DNA from: VAZQ01 sp035263865
GTDB lineage: Bacteria > Pseudomonadota > Alphaproteobacteria > Rhizobiales > Xanthobacteraceae
DNA: 33,017 nt
Assembly (NCBI GenBank): GCA_035263865.1
Contig: DATFQX010000447.1
Span: 1-33,017, forward strand
Reading direction: 5' to 3'
Part shown: positions 8,021-17,391 of the stretch, one piece after another
Layout: each line of letters opens with the position of its first letter
Position numbering within the stretch: the stretch's first letter is position 1
The notes under the pieces: model-generated
Told to the model about the DNA's origin: nothing
Database searches by the model: none
The model's input: the letters and a program-made list of their open reading frames with translations, nothing else
Program-made: the position numbers and the translations under genes

Positions 8021-9439
8021 GTGGTGATCTCGTTCGACGAGATGAAAGGCAACGATGGAAGCCTGCGGCCCGCCTACGGCGAGCTGTTTCGCTGGCTCTC
8101 CGATGTGCGGCCGGATGTGCTGGACTATCGCCGGCGCGAGGCGGAGGTCCTGTTCCGGCGCATCGGCATCACTTTTGCAGTCTATAGCGAAGCGGACGCC
8201 CAGGAGCGCCTCATTCCCTTCGACGTGCTGCCGCGCATTCTCGACACCGCCGAATGGCACATCTTGCGCGCCGGGCTCGAGCAGCGCGTCAAAACCATCA
8301 ATCACTACATCCGCGACATTTACACACGGCGCGAAATTCTCAAGGCCGGCGTGGTGCCGGAAGATCTCGTGTTCCAGAACCGCGTGTTCCGGCCGGAAAT
8401 GAATGGACAGAAGGTGCCGCACGACGTCTATGTGCATATCGCCGGCATCGACATCGTCCGCGTCGATGCCGAGAGCTTCTATGTGCTCGAGGACAATGCA
8501 CGCACGCCGTCGGGGGTCTCGTACATGCTGGAGAACCGGGAAATCATGCTGCGGCTGTTCCCGGAGCTCTTCGCCCGGCATCGGGTCGCTCCGGTCGAAA
8601 ATTATCCCGACGAGCTGTTGGCAACGCTCAAATCGGTGGCGCCGGCAACCGCGAGCGCCGACCCCACCGTCGTGCTACTCACGCCGGGCGTCTACAATTC
8701 CGCCTATTACGAGCATTCCTTTCTCGCCGACAAGCTCGGCGTCGAGCTGGTCGAAGGTCGCGACCTATTTGTGAAGGACGATCTCGTCTTCATGCGCACG
8801 ACACAAGGACCCAAGCGCGTCGACGTGATCTACCGCCGCATCGACGATGATTTTCTCGATCCGCTGGCCTTTCGTCCGGATTCGGTGCTCGGCGTGCCGG
8901 GGCTGATGTCGGTTTACCAGGCCGGCAATGTGACGTTAGCGAACGCGGTGGGCACCGGCGTCGCCGACGACAAGGCGGTTTACAGCTACATGCCGGCGAT
9001 CGTGAAGTTCTATCTCGGCGAAGAGCCGATCCTCAAAAATGTGCCGACCTGGCGGTGCCGGGAAAGCGAGCATCTCGCCTACGTGCTCGATCATCTCGCC
9101 GAACTCGTGGTCAAAGAGGTGCACGGCTCGGGTGGCTACGGCATGTTGATTGGGCCCGCAGCCGACAAGGCGACCATCACGGCCTTCCGTGTGAAGCTAA
9201 AATCCAATCCGAAAAATTTCATCGCGCAACCGACGCTGGCCCTATCCACCTGTCCCACCTGCGTCGAGGAAGGGGTCGCGCCCCGCCACGTGGATCTACG
9301 GCCATTCGTGCTGACTGGCCGCGATCGCATCCGCATCGTCCCGGGCGGGCTCACCCGCGTGGCACTGAAGAAAGGCTCCCTCGTGGTCAACTCCAGCCAA
9401 GGCGGCGGGACGAAGGACACTTGGGTCCTTGATCGATGA
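8021..9439 (+). CDS. circularly permuted ATP-grasp protein (DUF404/DUF407 type)
   Basis: A protein of about 472 residues, full length for the circularly permuted ATP-grasp type 2 family. Conserved blocks include RVKTINHYIRDIY, a long FRPEMNGQKVPHDVYVHIAG block, LEDNARTPSGVSYMLENRE, VVKEVHGSGGYGMLIGP (ATP-binding lysines and glycine loop) and LRPFVLTG. The family is predicted to ligate a carboxylate to an amine (amidoligase). It is the first gene of an operon with alpha-E, transglutaminase-like and Anbu peptidase genes, a neighbourhood proposed in comparative genomics to make and process a peptide-like product or tag. The start is uncertain: tandem GTGs at 8021 and 8024 fit the homologous N-terminus, while an in-frame TTG at 7988 would add 11 residues. 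Confidence 0.9.
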   Translation: MVISFDEMKGNDGSLRPAYGELFRWLSDVRPDVLDYRRREAEVLFRRIGITFAVYSEADAQERLIPFDVLPRILDTAEWHILRAGLEQRVKTINHYIRDIYTRREILKAGVVPEDLVFQNRVFRPEMNGQKVPHDVYVHIAGIDIVRVDAESFYVLEDNARTPSGVSYMLENREIMLRLFPELFARHRVAPVENYPDELLATLKSVAPATASADPTVVLLTPGVYNSAYYEHSFLADKLGVELVEGRDLFVKDDLVFMRTTQGPKRVDVIYRRIDDDFLDPLAFRPDSVLGVPGLMSVYQAGNVTLANAVGTGVADDKAVYSYMPAIVKFYLGEEPILKNVPTWRCRESEHLAYVLDHLAELVVKEVHGSGGYGMLIGPAADKATITAFRVKLKSNPKNFIAQPTLALSTCPTCVEEGVAPRHVDLRPFVLTGRDRIRIVPGGLTRVALKKGSLVVNSSQGGGTKDTWVLDR

Positions 9440-9459
9440 TCATCAGCTGCTTGAGTTGA

Positions 9460-10401
9460 ATGCTCTCGCGTACCGCCGATAACCTCTATTGGCTCGCGCG
9501 TTACGTGGAACGCGCGGAGTATCTCGCCCGCATCCTCGAGGTCACACAGCGCCTCACTACGCTGCCGCTCGCCTACGTCGGTGCGTCCAATGAATGGGAA
9601 TCGGCGGTCGCGACCGCCGGCTGCGCGCACGCATTTGCCGCCGTCTATCCCGAAGCGAATGAGGAGGCGGTCACCGATTTCCTCTGCTTCTCCAGCGCCA
9701 ATCCCTCCTCCATTCGCAACTGCTTCGAGATCGCCCGCACCAACGCGCGCGCCGTGCGCACCGCGCTCACGGTCGAAATGTGGGACGCCATCAACGGGAC
9801 CTGGCTCGAGCTCAGGCGCTTCGGCAACGGGGCGACCTCGCGCGAGGAATTCATGCGCTTCCTGCGCTGGGTGCAGGAGTCCTCGCTGCGCTTCGACGGC
9901 TCCGCCTACCGCACCATGCTGCGCAACGACGCCTATTGGTTCTCGCGCCTCGGCGTGTTTATGGAGCGCGCCGACAATACGGCGCGCATACTCGATGTGA
10001 AGTATCACATGCTGCTGCCGGCGCATGAACGCGTCGGCGGCCCGCTCGACTACTTCCAGTGGTCGGCGATCCTGCGCTCGGTCTCGGCTCTGACCGCCTA
10101 CCATTGGGTTTATCGCGAAAGCGTAAAACCTTGGCTGATCGCCGACCTCTTGATCCTGCGCGATGAAATGCCGCGTTCGCTCGCGAGCTGCTACGAGAAC
10201 CTCGTGGTCTACTTGGATCACCTCGCACGCGCCTATGGGCGCCAGGGGCCCGCCCAGCGCCAGGCCCGCGCACTGCGCGCGCGGCTCGAGAACAGCCGCA
10301 TGGAAGAGATCTTCCAGCAAGGGCTGCACGAGTTCATCAGCCGGTTCATCGACGACAACAACCGCCTCGGTGTGGCTATCAGCGAACAATATCTTATGTA
10401 G
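9460..10401 (+). CDS. alpha-E domain-containing protein (DUF403)
   Basis: A 313-residue, almost entirely helical protein starting MLSRTADNLYWLARYVERAE, the signature of the alpha-E family; a second copy of the motif (RLGVFMERADNTARILDVKY) lies near 165-185. The family has no known catalytic residues and is nearly always encoded beside circularly permuted ATP-grasp and transglutaminase genes, as here (20 bases after the ATP-grasp stop). By established neighbourhood analysis it is a likely partner of the amidoligase. The ribosome binding site is weak, consistent with coupling to the upstream gene. Confidence 0.92.
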   Translation: MLSRTADNLYWLARYVERAEYLARILEVTQRLTTLPLAYVGASNEWESAVATAGCAHAFAAVYPEANEEAVTDFLCFSSANPSSIRNCFEIARTNARAVRTALTVEMWDAINGTWLELRRFGNGATSREEFMRFLRWVQESSLRFDGSAYRTMLRNDAYWFSRLGVFMERADNTARILDVKYHMLLPAHERVGGPLDYFQWSAILRSVSALTAYHWVYRESVKPWLIADLLILRDEMPRSLASCYENLVVYLDHLARAYGRQGPAQRQARALRARLENSRMEEIFQQGLHEFISRFIDDNNRLGVAISEQYLM

Positions 10402-10406
10402 TGGAG

Positions 10407-10466
10407 GACGGACGACAGAGGGTAAAAGACGGAGTATCGTCCGCCGTCTGCCGTGCGTTGTCCGTC
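10407..10466. repeat. nested inverted repeats between alpha-E and transglutaminase genes
   Basis: Two nested stems occupy the 73-base gap: outer GACGGAC (10407-10413) with GTCCGTC (10460-10466), inner AGACGG (10427-10432) with CCGTCT (10444-10449). There is no T tract, so it is not a classical terminator. It may be an mRNA processing or stability element, or an eroded intergenic repeat. Confidence 0.5.
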
Positions 10467-10474
10467 ATTCGCTC

Positions 10475-11299
10475 ATGCGCATCCAGATTTCGCACCTGAC
10501 GAATTACCGCTATGACGCGCCTGCTGCGAGCGTGATCCACATGTTGCGGCTGACGCCCCGTAATCACGACGGCCAATATGTGGTGCGCTGGCGGATCGAC
10601 GTTTCCACCGATTGCCGGCTCGACCAGCACGAGGACGCCTTCGGTAATATCACCCATGTCTTCACCGCCGACGGCCCTTTGACCGAATTGGCCGTGGCCG
10701 TAGAAGGAGAGGTTGAGACCCGCGATACACAGGGGATCATGCGCGGTGTGGTCGAGCGTTTCCCGCCGAGCCTCTATCTACGCGAGACTCCGCTGACGGC
10801 GACCGACGCGAACATCGCCGCTTTTGCCGCCGCGGCGCGGGATGCGGCCGGCGGCACCGCGCTCGATCTCCTGCACGTCATCCTCGCGCGGCTGCATAAG
10901 GATGTGATTCACGACACTGCCAACCGCACCATAGTGACCGCTGCCGAGGCCTTCGCGCGCAGGGGCGGCCGCGCGGAGGATCTTGCCCACATCTTCATTG
11001 CTGCCGCTCGCAGTCTCGGCATCCCCGCGCGCTACGTGGCCGGCTATGTCGGCGGCGACGGCGGTACGTCCGAGCGCGACAGCGGCCACGCCTGGGCCGA
11101 AGCCTTCGTGGCCGAACTCGGTTGGATTGCTTTCGATGCCGCGAACGGGGTGTGTGCCACCGATGCCCATGTGCGGATCGCCGTCGGACTCGACTCCCTG
11201 GGCGCTGCCCCGCTGCGCGGGACGCGCTACGGCGGCGCCGGCGAGCAGGTCTCGGCCAAGGTGCATGTCGAGCAGGCGGCGCACCAGATTCAGGGTTGA
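10475..11299 (+). CDS. transglutaminase-like protein lacking the catalytic cysteine
   Basis: A 274-residue protein of the bacterial transglutaminase-like family: N-terminal beta domain (about 1-105), then the papain-like core. The usual catalytic block in this family is G-V-C-Q-D followed by HIFIAAARSLGIPARYVxGY. Here the block reads G165-R166-A167-E168-D169, so the nucleophilic Cys is Ala167 (codon GCG at 10973-10975). The other two triad members are present: His205 (SGHAWAEAF) and Asp221 (WIAFDAANG). I therefore expect no thiol protease or transglutaminase activity unless another residue substitutes. The frame is intact through the region, so this is not a frameshift. The gene sits in the ATP-grasp/alpha-E/Anbu operon. 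An ATG at 10475 begins the conserved MRIQISHLTNYRYD start. Confidence 0.9.
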   Translation: MRIQISHLTNYRYDAPAASVIHMLRLTPRNHDGQYVVRWRIDVSTDCRLDQHEDAFGNITHVFTADGPLTELAVAVEGEVETRDTQGIMRGVVERFPPSLYLRETPLTATDANIAAFAAAARDAAGGTALDLLHVILARLHKDVIHDTANRTIVTAAEAFARRGGRAEDLAHIFIAAARSLGIPARYVAGYVGGDGGTSERDSGHAWAEAFVAELGWIAFDAANGVCATDAHVRIAVGLDSLGAAPLRGTRYGGAGEQVSAKVHVEQAAHQIQG

Positions 11300-11363
11300 G
11301 CATTGCCGGGTTGCGGCCGGCATCGGTATATAGGGCCCGCCTGGCAGGAGCGCGTCGAGGGTC

Positions 11364-12110
11364 ATGACCTATTGCTGCGGCATTCTGGTGCGCGACGGTC
11401 TTGTGATGTTCGCCGACACCCGTACGAATGCCGGTGTCGACAACATCGCGACCTTCCGCAAGCTCCACGTTTTCACCCGACCCGGCCAGCGCATCATGGC
11501 GATCGCTTCCGCGGGCAATCTTTCCATCAGTCAGTCGGTGGTCAGCACCCTGCGCGAGGGGTGGGAAAATTTCGAGACCGGCGAGACTGAAACGCTGATG
11601 AGCGCACCCACCATGTTTCAGGCGGCGCAGCGCGTGGGCCGCATCATCCGGCAGCTTCACGACATCGAGGGCGAGGCGCTCGAGGCGTCGGAGGTAAAAT
11701 TCGACGTCTCGTTGCTGCTCGGCGGACAAATCAAAGGCGAGCGGCCACGGCTGTTCATGCTCTACGCCGCCGGCAATTTCATCGAATGCACCCAAGACAC
11801 GCCCTATCTGCAGATCGGCGAGCACAAATACGGCAAGCCGGTGCTCGATCGCGCCATCACCTACGACATCGATCTTTATGACGCGCTTAAGGTCGGCCTG
11901 GTTTCGGTCGACTCGACCATGCGCTCCAATCTCAGCGTCGGGCTTCCGATCGACGTGCTGATCGCGCGCCGCGACGTCTGCGACGCCGAACTCAATTTTC
12001 GCATCGAACCGGGCGAGCCCTACTTCCATGACCTGCGCGAACGCTGGTCGGCGGCGCTGCGCGCTGCCCATGCCGGAATCCCCCGTCCGCCCTACAAGAA
12101 CGTCCGCTGA
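11364..12110 (+). CDS. Anbu, proteasome/HslV-like Ntn-type peptidase
   Basis: A 248-residue protein beginning MTYCCGILVRDGLVMFADTR. It belongs to the Anbu (ancestral beta subunit) family of the proteasome superfamily. After Met removal, Thr2 would be the N-terminal nucleophile, with Asp18 and Lys33 (FRKLHVF) as the conserved partners. The length agrees with family members (about 240-250). Anbu proteins assemble into open helical or ring-like oligomers, and the known neighbourhood is exactly that seen here: ATP-grasp, alpha-E and transglutaminase upstream. GAGGG lies upstream of the ATG. Its substrate is unknown; within the operon it is now the only member with an evidently complete hydrolase active site. 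Confidence 0.92.
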   Translation: MTYCCGILVRDGLVMFADTRTNAGVDNIATFRKLHVFTRPGQRIMAIASAGNLSISQSVVSTLREGWENFETGETETLMSAPTMFQAAQRVGRIIRQLHDIEGEALEASEVKFDVSLLLGGQIKGERPRLFMLYAAGNFIECTQDTPYLQIGEHKYGKPVLDRAITYDIDLYDALKVGLVSVDSTMRSNLSVGLPIDVLIARRDVCDAELNFRIEPGEPYFHDLRERWSAALRAAHAGIPRPPYKNVR

Positions 12111-12172
12111 GCGCCCCGCATTGCCTTGATGCACGCGCAGTGACGATAATGGCCTGATCTGCGGAGGGTGCC

Positions 12173-12937
12173 ATGGCTCAATTGCAAAAGGTCGCAGTCA
12201 TCACCGGCGCCGGGACCGGCATCGGCAAGGCGGTCGCGCTGGCGCTGATGAAAGAGGGTTACGCCGCCGTGCTGGCGGGACGGCGAAAGGACAAGCTCGA
12301 AGAGACCGCGAGCGAAGGCAAATCGACCGGCGCAAAAAGCCTGGTCGTGCCCACTGACGTCGGCGATCAGCCGGCCATCAAGGCGCTATTCGTCAAGACC
12401 AAAGAGACCTTCGGCCGCCTTGACGTGCTCTTCAACAATGCCGGCATCGGCGCTCCCGCGGTGCCGCTCGAGGATCTCCCCTACGAGACCTGGAAGCAGG
12501 TTGTCGATGTCAACCTTACCGGCATGTTCCTGTGCACGCAGGAGGCGATCAAGATCATGAAGGCGCAGGACCCGCGCGGCGGCCGCATCATCAACAACGG
12601 CTCGATCTCCGCGCATGCGCCGCGCCCGCGCTCGGTCGCCTATACCGCGACCAAGCACGCGGTGACCGGGCTCACCAAATCGACCTCGCTTGATTGCCGC
12701 GGCTATAACATCACCTGCAGCCAGATCGACATCGGCAACGCTGCGACCCCGCTGACCGAGCGTATGGTACAAGGACAAGGCGTGATGCAGGCGGATGGCC
12801 GCATGGCGATCGAGTCACGCATGAACGCCGACGACGTGGGGCGGGCCGTGGTCTATATCGTCAACCTTCCGCTCGACACCAACGTGCTGTTCCTGACGGT
12901 GATGGCCAACCTGATGCCGTTCGTCGGGCGGGGGTGA
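12173..12937 (+). CDS. SDR family oxidoreductase
   Basis: A 254-residue classical short-chain dehydrogenase. TGAGTGIG (11-18) is the nucleotide loop, followed by NNAG (88-91), Asn114, Ser144, Tyr157 and Lys161 (YTATK). AGRR after the second strand (35-38) suggests NADP(H) preference. The C-terminal part lacks the common ITG-DGG ending and instead reads VVYIVNLPLDTNVLFLTVMA, a form found in a subgroup often annotated as glucose/ribitol or unspecified SDR. GGAGGG precedes the ATG. Substrate unknown; it sits 62 bases after the Anbu operon on the same strand but has its own ribosome binding site, so co-transcription is possible, not shown. Confidence 0.9.
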   Translation: MAQLQKVAVITGAGTGIGKAVALALMKEGYAAVLAGRRKDKLEETASEGKSTGAKSLVVPTDVGDQPAIKALFVKTKETFGRLDVLFNNAGIGAPAVPLEDLPYETWKQVVDVNLTGMFLCTQEAIKIMKAQDPRGGRIINNGSISAHAPRPRSVAYTATKHAVTGLTKSTSLDCRGYNITCSQIDIGNAATPLTERMVQGQGVMQADGRMAIESRMNADDVGRAVVYIVNLPLDTNVLFLTVMANLMPFVGRG

Positions 12938-12949
12938 AAGCATCGCGCC

Positions 12950-13325
12950 CTAATCGATCCGCGTCACGTAAATCTTCGCCCCTGCTCGCACCTTCGCCAG
13001 AGTTTTTACGTCGCCGAGGGCGCGGGCGAAGATGTTGCACGGGCTCGCGAGCCGCGTTTCGTTGCCACGGCTAATCGGAGTGCGGCCGAAGCCGAGGGCG
13101 ATGGCGTGACCATCGGGCCAATAGGCGATCTCGCCGGGTGTCACTACGGCGCGCGCATCTTTTTCCCGCGCGGCCCTAACTGGAATCTCGAAATAGACCT
13201 CTTCGCCCCCAGGTCAACGCCGCTGACGAGATCGGCAGCGCCGCGGCGATTGCTTGCGCGGTCGCCGTGTCGAGCAATTCGGCGTCGAGCGTGAGGTCGC
13301 TGAAATCGAAACGAATGCGCGTCAT
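12950..13325 (-). pseudogene. cyclophilin-like fold protein, frameshifted
   Basis: Reading from an ATG at 13325 gives MTRIRFDFSDLTLDAELLD and continues to AALTWG, then goes out of frame and stops near 13176. Continuing one frame over from the same point gives EEVYFEIPV, then VTPGEIAYWPDGHAIALGFG and TPISRGNETRLASPCNIFAR, ending at 12950. Joined, this is a 124-residue cyclophilin-like barrel protein of full family length. The shift falls in a run of five C (13206-13210); four would restore the frame. This is either a one-base insertion mutation or a homopolymer sequencing error. Function of the family is unknown. It is convergent with the SDR and divergent from the nucleoside transporter. Confidence 0.8.
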
Positions 13326-13394
13326 TTGCCCCTCGGTTGACCACCGGCATTGCGTGGCGCATTTTTCGCCGCCGTGCAACAGGTGCGAAGAACA

Positions 13395-14648
13395 ATGCAG
13401 AATTTCCAATCGGCATTCGGAATCTTCGCCCTGCTCGCCATTTCCTGGATCGTCAGCGAAGACCGGCGCGGCGTGGCTTGGAGGCAGGCCGCCGCGGCGC
13501 TGGTCGTGACCCTCGCCACTGCAGTCGTCCTGCTCAAGGTGCCCGTCGTCACGCGAGCGTTCGCCGCGATCAATAATGCCGTCGACGCGATCGCCGCCGC
13601 GAACAAGGCCGGCATGTCGTTCGTGTTCGGCTATCTCGGCGGGGGCGAGCTTCCCTTCGAGCTCAAAGTGCCGGGCGCGGAGTTCGTGCTGGCGCTGCAG
13701 GCGCTGCCGGTCGTGCTGCTCATGAGCGTCCTGACTACGCTCCTCTTCCACTGGCGCATTCTGCCGCCGGTCGTGCGCGCCTTCTCGTGGGTGCTCGAGC
13801 GCACCCTCAAGGTCGGCGGCGCGGTCGGGCTCTCAACGGCGGCCAACATCTTCCTCGGCATGGTCGAGGCGCCGCTGTTCATACGCCCATACCTCGCAAG
13901 CTTAACGCGCAGCGAGCTGTTCATCGTCATGACCGGCGGCATGGCGGGGATCGCCGGCACCGTTCTCGTGATTTACGCGACCTTGCTCGGCCCGATCGTC
14001 CCCGACGCCGCGGCGCATTTCGTGATTGCCTCGGTCATGGGGGCGCCCGCCGCCATCCTGATCAGTCTCGTCATGGTGCCGGAGCGCGCCGCCCAGCGTA
14101 CCGGCGGCGAAACCGTCGAGGTTGCAAAGGTCGCGTCGAGCACCATGGATGCGATCGTGCGCGGCACCGCGGCCGGCCTCGAGCTCCTCCTCAACATCTG
14201 CGCCATGCTGATCGTGCTAGTCGCATTGGTGCATCTCGCCAACGCGATCATCGCCGGGATTCTGCCCGAGGTGGCGGGGGCGCCGATCACGCTGCAACGT
14301 TTGCTGGGGCTCGTGATGGCGCCGGTGTGTTGGCTCATGGGCATTCCGTGGGATGAGGCGGCCGCCGCCGGGGCCTTGATGGGGATCAAGACCGTGCTCA
14401 ACGAATTCATCGCTTACGTGGAGCTGTCGAAGCTGCCGCCTGAAACTCTCGACGCGCGCTCACGCCTGATCATGCTCTACGCCATGTGTGGCTTCGCCAA
14501 TTTCGGCTCGCTCGGGATTATGATTGCCGGCCTTTCGACCATGGCGCCGCAGCGGCGCGATGACGTGCTCTCGCTCGGCCTCAAATCGATCCTCTCAGGC
14601 ACGCTTGCGACGTGCCTGATGGGGGCGATCGTGGGCGTGTTGACCTAG
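13395..14648 (+). CDS. CNT-family (NupC-like) nucleoside transporter
   Basis: A 417-residue inner-membrane protein with many hydrophobic helices, matching the size of concentrative nucleoside transporters (cation/nucleoside symport). The two substrate-site signatures are visible: NIFLGMVEAPLFIRPY (151-166; the position of G-Q-T-E in many members, here G-M-V-E) and TVLNEFIAYVEL in the second repeat. ITL and MGIPWDEA loops between them are typical. I start at 13395 (MQNFQSAFG, preceded by GAAGAA) instead of a longer upstream reading whose extra residues are not conserved. The substitution of QT by MV in the first motif suggests altered selectivity, but this variant is common in bacterial NupC-like proteins. 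Confidence 0.9.
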   Translation: MQNFQSAFGIFALLAISWIVSEDRRGVAWRQAAAALVVTLATAVVLLKVPVVTRAFAAINNAVDAIAAANKAGMSFVFGYLGGGELPFELKVPGAEFVLALQALPVVLLMSVLTTLLFHWRILPPVVRAFSWVLERTLKVGGAVGLSTAANIFLGMVEAPLFIRPYLASLTRSELFIVMTGGMAGIAGTVLVIYATLLGPIVPDAAAHFVIASVMGAPAAILISLVMVPERAAQRTGGETVEVAKVASSTMDAIVRGTAAGLELLLNICAMLIVLVALVHLANAIIAGILPEVAGAPITLQRLLGLVMAPVCWLMGIPWDEAAAAGALMGIKTVLNEFIAYVELSKLPPETLDARSRLIMLYAMCGFANFGSLGIMIAGLSTMAPQRRDDVLSLGLKSILSGTLATCLMGAIVGVLT

Positions 14649-14673
14649 GCTGGCCGGGCGCCAGTGATGGGAG

Positions 14674-14973
14674 TCAATGCAACCGAAATTCGCCGTCGAT
14701 GGCGCGCAGTTCGGCGGGCTTGATCAGGCGCGAGTGCGCGACGATCACCGAGTACAGCGGTCCCTCGAGCTTTTCGAGCCAAAACGCCAGAAACCGGTTG
14801 AGCACCGGGAAGCGCGGACACAGGTCGTAGTCCTGCCAGACATAGGTCTGCAGAAGCGACGGATGGTCGGGAAGCCGGTAGAGAATTTGTGCGGTTGTGA
14901 GGCCGTAGCCCTCAAGCTGGCGGCGGAAATCTCTGGAGGCCGTTTCTTTGGCTGCCATTCGTTGAGTTGCCAT
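14674..14973 (-). CDS. usg: Usg family protein
   Basis: A 99-residue protein containing the alphaproteobacterial Usg block: FRRQLEGYGLTTAQILYRLP, LLQTYVWQDYDLCPRFPVL and a C-terminal LEGPLYSVIVAHSRLIKP. The family is small, soluble and of unknown function, despite a historic name that associates it with amino-acid or tRNA-linked genes in other bacteria. GGAGGG lies nine bases upstream of the chosen ATG at 14973. It is transcribed divergently from groESL, with a 357-base spacer. Confidence 0.85.
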   Translation of the reverse strand: MATQRMAAKETASRDFRRQLEGYGLTTAQILYRLPDHPSLLQTYVWQDYDLCPRFPVLNRFLAFWLEKLEGPLYSVIVAHSRLIKPAELRAIDGEFRLH

Positions 14974-15330
14974 GAATGCCCTCCGATTCGGACATCGAGT
15001 CTGCTGGTCACCTCCCATACAAACAAGCCCAAAAATTGAAGAATGTTCCTGAAATCAAGGCTTTAGCAGCAACGGGAAGGAACTGCTGACAGACCGAAGA
15101 AGTGCCCTGTTCGCAGGCTACGCCAACCACTGCGCCGCCTGGCACTTCAGATCCGCGACTGCCAGATTGGACTTGGCACTCCCGCCTTTGGAGTGCTAAA
15201 TTTTTTTCGGGCGCCTCTTGCGGGCCGGAATAAGGCCCTTATGTCGCGCCTGGAGTAAGCGGCAGAACTTCCTTTTGCCGCCCTCTACCAAAACCAAATC
15301 AGAATTGTGTCAGAAGCTTAGGAGGACACC
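14974..15330. other. intergenic region usg / groES with heat-shock control elements
   Basis: No gene. It holds the CIRCE operator (15173-15199, listed separately), an upstream 8-base inverted repeat GAAGTGCC (15099-15106) / GGCACTTC (15141-15148), and in the groES leader two short stems: GGGCC/GGCCC around 15222-15238 and GCGGCA (15259-15264) / TGCCGC (15276-15281). The AGGAGG ribosome binding site is at 15320-15325. Confidence 0.6.
15173..15199 (+). promoter_or_regulatory. CIRCE operator (HrcA) overlapping the groESL promoter
   Basis: TTGGCACTC, nine bases, GAGTGCTAA: the CIRCE inverted repeat with one deviation (TTGG instead of TTAG in the left arm). HrcA repressor binds this element and blocks groESL at normal temperature. 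The left arm itself supplies a -35-like TTGGCA (15173-15178), and GCTAAA/CTAAAT near 15195-15201 could be the -10, so the operator appears to span the promoter. Confidence 0.93.
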
Positions 15331-15645
15331 ATGAAGTTTCGTCCGCTTCACGACCGCGTCGTCGTCAAGCGCATTGATGCCGAAGAGAAGTCCGCTGGCG
15401 GGATCATCATCCCCGATACCGCGAAGGAAAAGCCCTCCCAGGGCGAGGTCATCGCGGTTGGCCCGGGCGGCCGAGACGAGGCCGGCAAGCTCATTCCGAT
15501 CGACATAAAGGTCGGTGACCGGGTGTTGTTCGGCAAATGGTCGGGCACCGAGGTCAAGATCGATGGCGAAGAGCTCCTGATCATGAAGGAGAGCGACGTC
15601 ATGGGTGTCATCGAAGAGGGCGTCGCCCGGAGGAAGGCCGCCTGA
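15331..15645 (+). CDS. groES: co-chaperonin GroES
   Basis: A 104-residue GroES. MKFRPLHDRVVVKRI opens the beta barrel, followed by the mobile loop (EEKSAGGIIIPDTAKEKP) that contacts GroEL, the roof region GPGGRDEAGK, and GDRVLFGKWSGTEVKIDGEELLIMKESDVMGVI. It caps GroEL to close the folding chamber in the cytoplasm. AGGAGG is five bases before the ATG. It is the first gene of the CIRCE-controlled operon, 44 bases before groEL. Confidence 0.98.
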   Translation: MKFRPLHDRVVVKRIDAEEKSAGGIIIPDTAKEKPSQGEVIAVGPGGRDEAGKLIPIDIKVGDRVLFGKWSGTEVKIDGEELLIMKESDVMGVIEEGVARRKAA

Positions 15646-15689
15646 AGCTCGGCTCGCTCGCATAAACATCAATTTCGGAGACAACAGCT

Positions 15690-17330
<1,641 letters not shown>

Positions 17331-17356
17331 CCACCCGCGCTTGAACGAAGATGCAG

Positions 17357-17385
17357 CGGCCCGGGCGCGAGCCCGGGCCGTTTTT
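17357..17385 (+). terminator. rho-independent terminator after groEL
   Basis: A perfect 10-base GC stem CGGCCCGGGC (17357-17366) / GCCCGGGCCG (17371-17380) with loop GCGA, followed at once by TTTTT. It separates groESL from the convergent MFS gene, whose stop is at 17392. Confidence 0.93.
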
Positions 17386-17391
17386 ATGGGC

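Noticed and set aside
14650..14664. CTGGC/GCCAG hairpin between the nucleoside transporter and usg stops
   Set aside because: The stem is only five bases and has no T tract in either direction.
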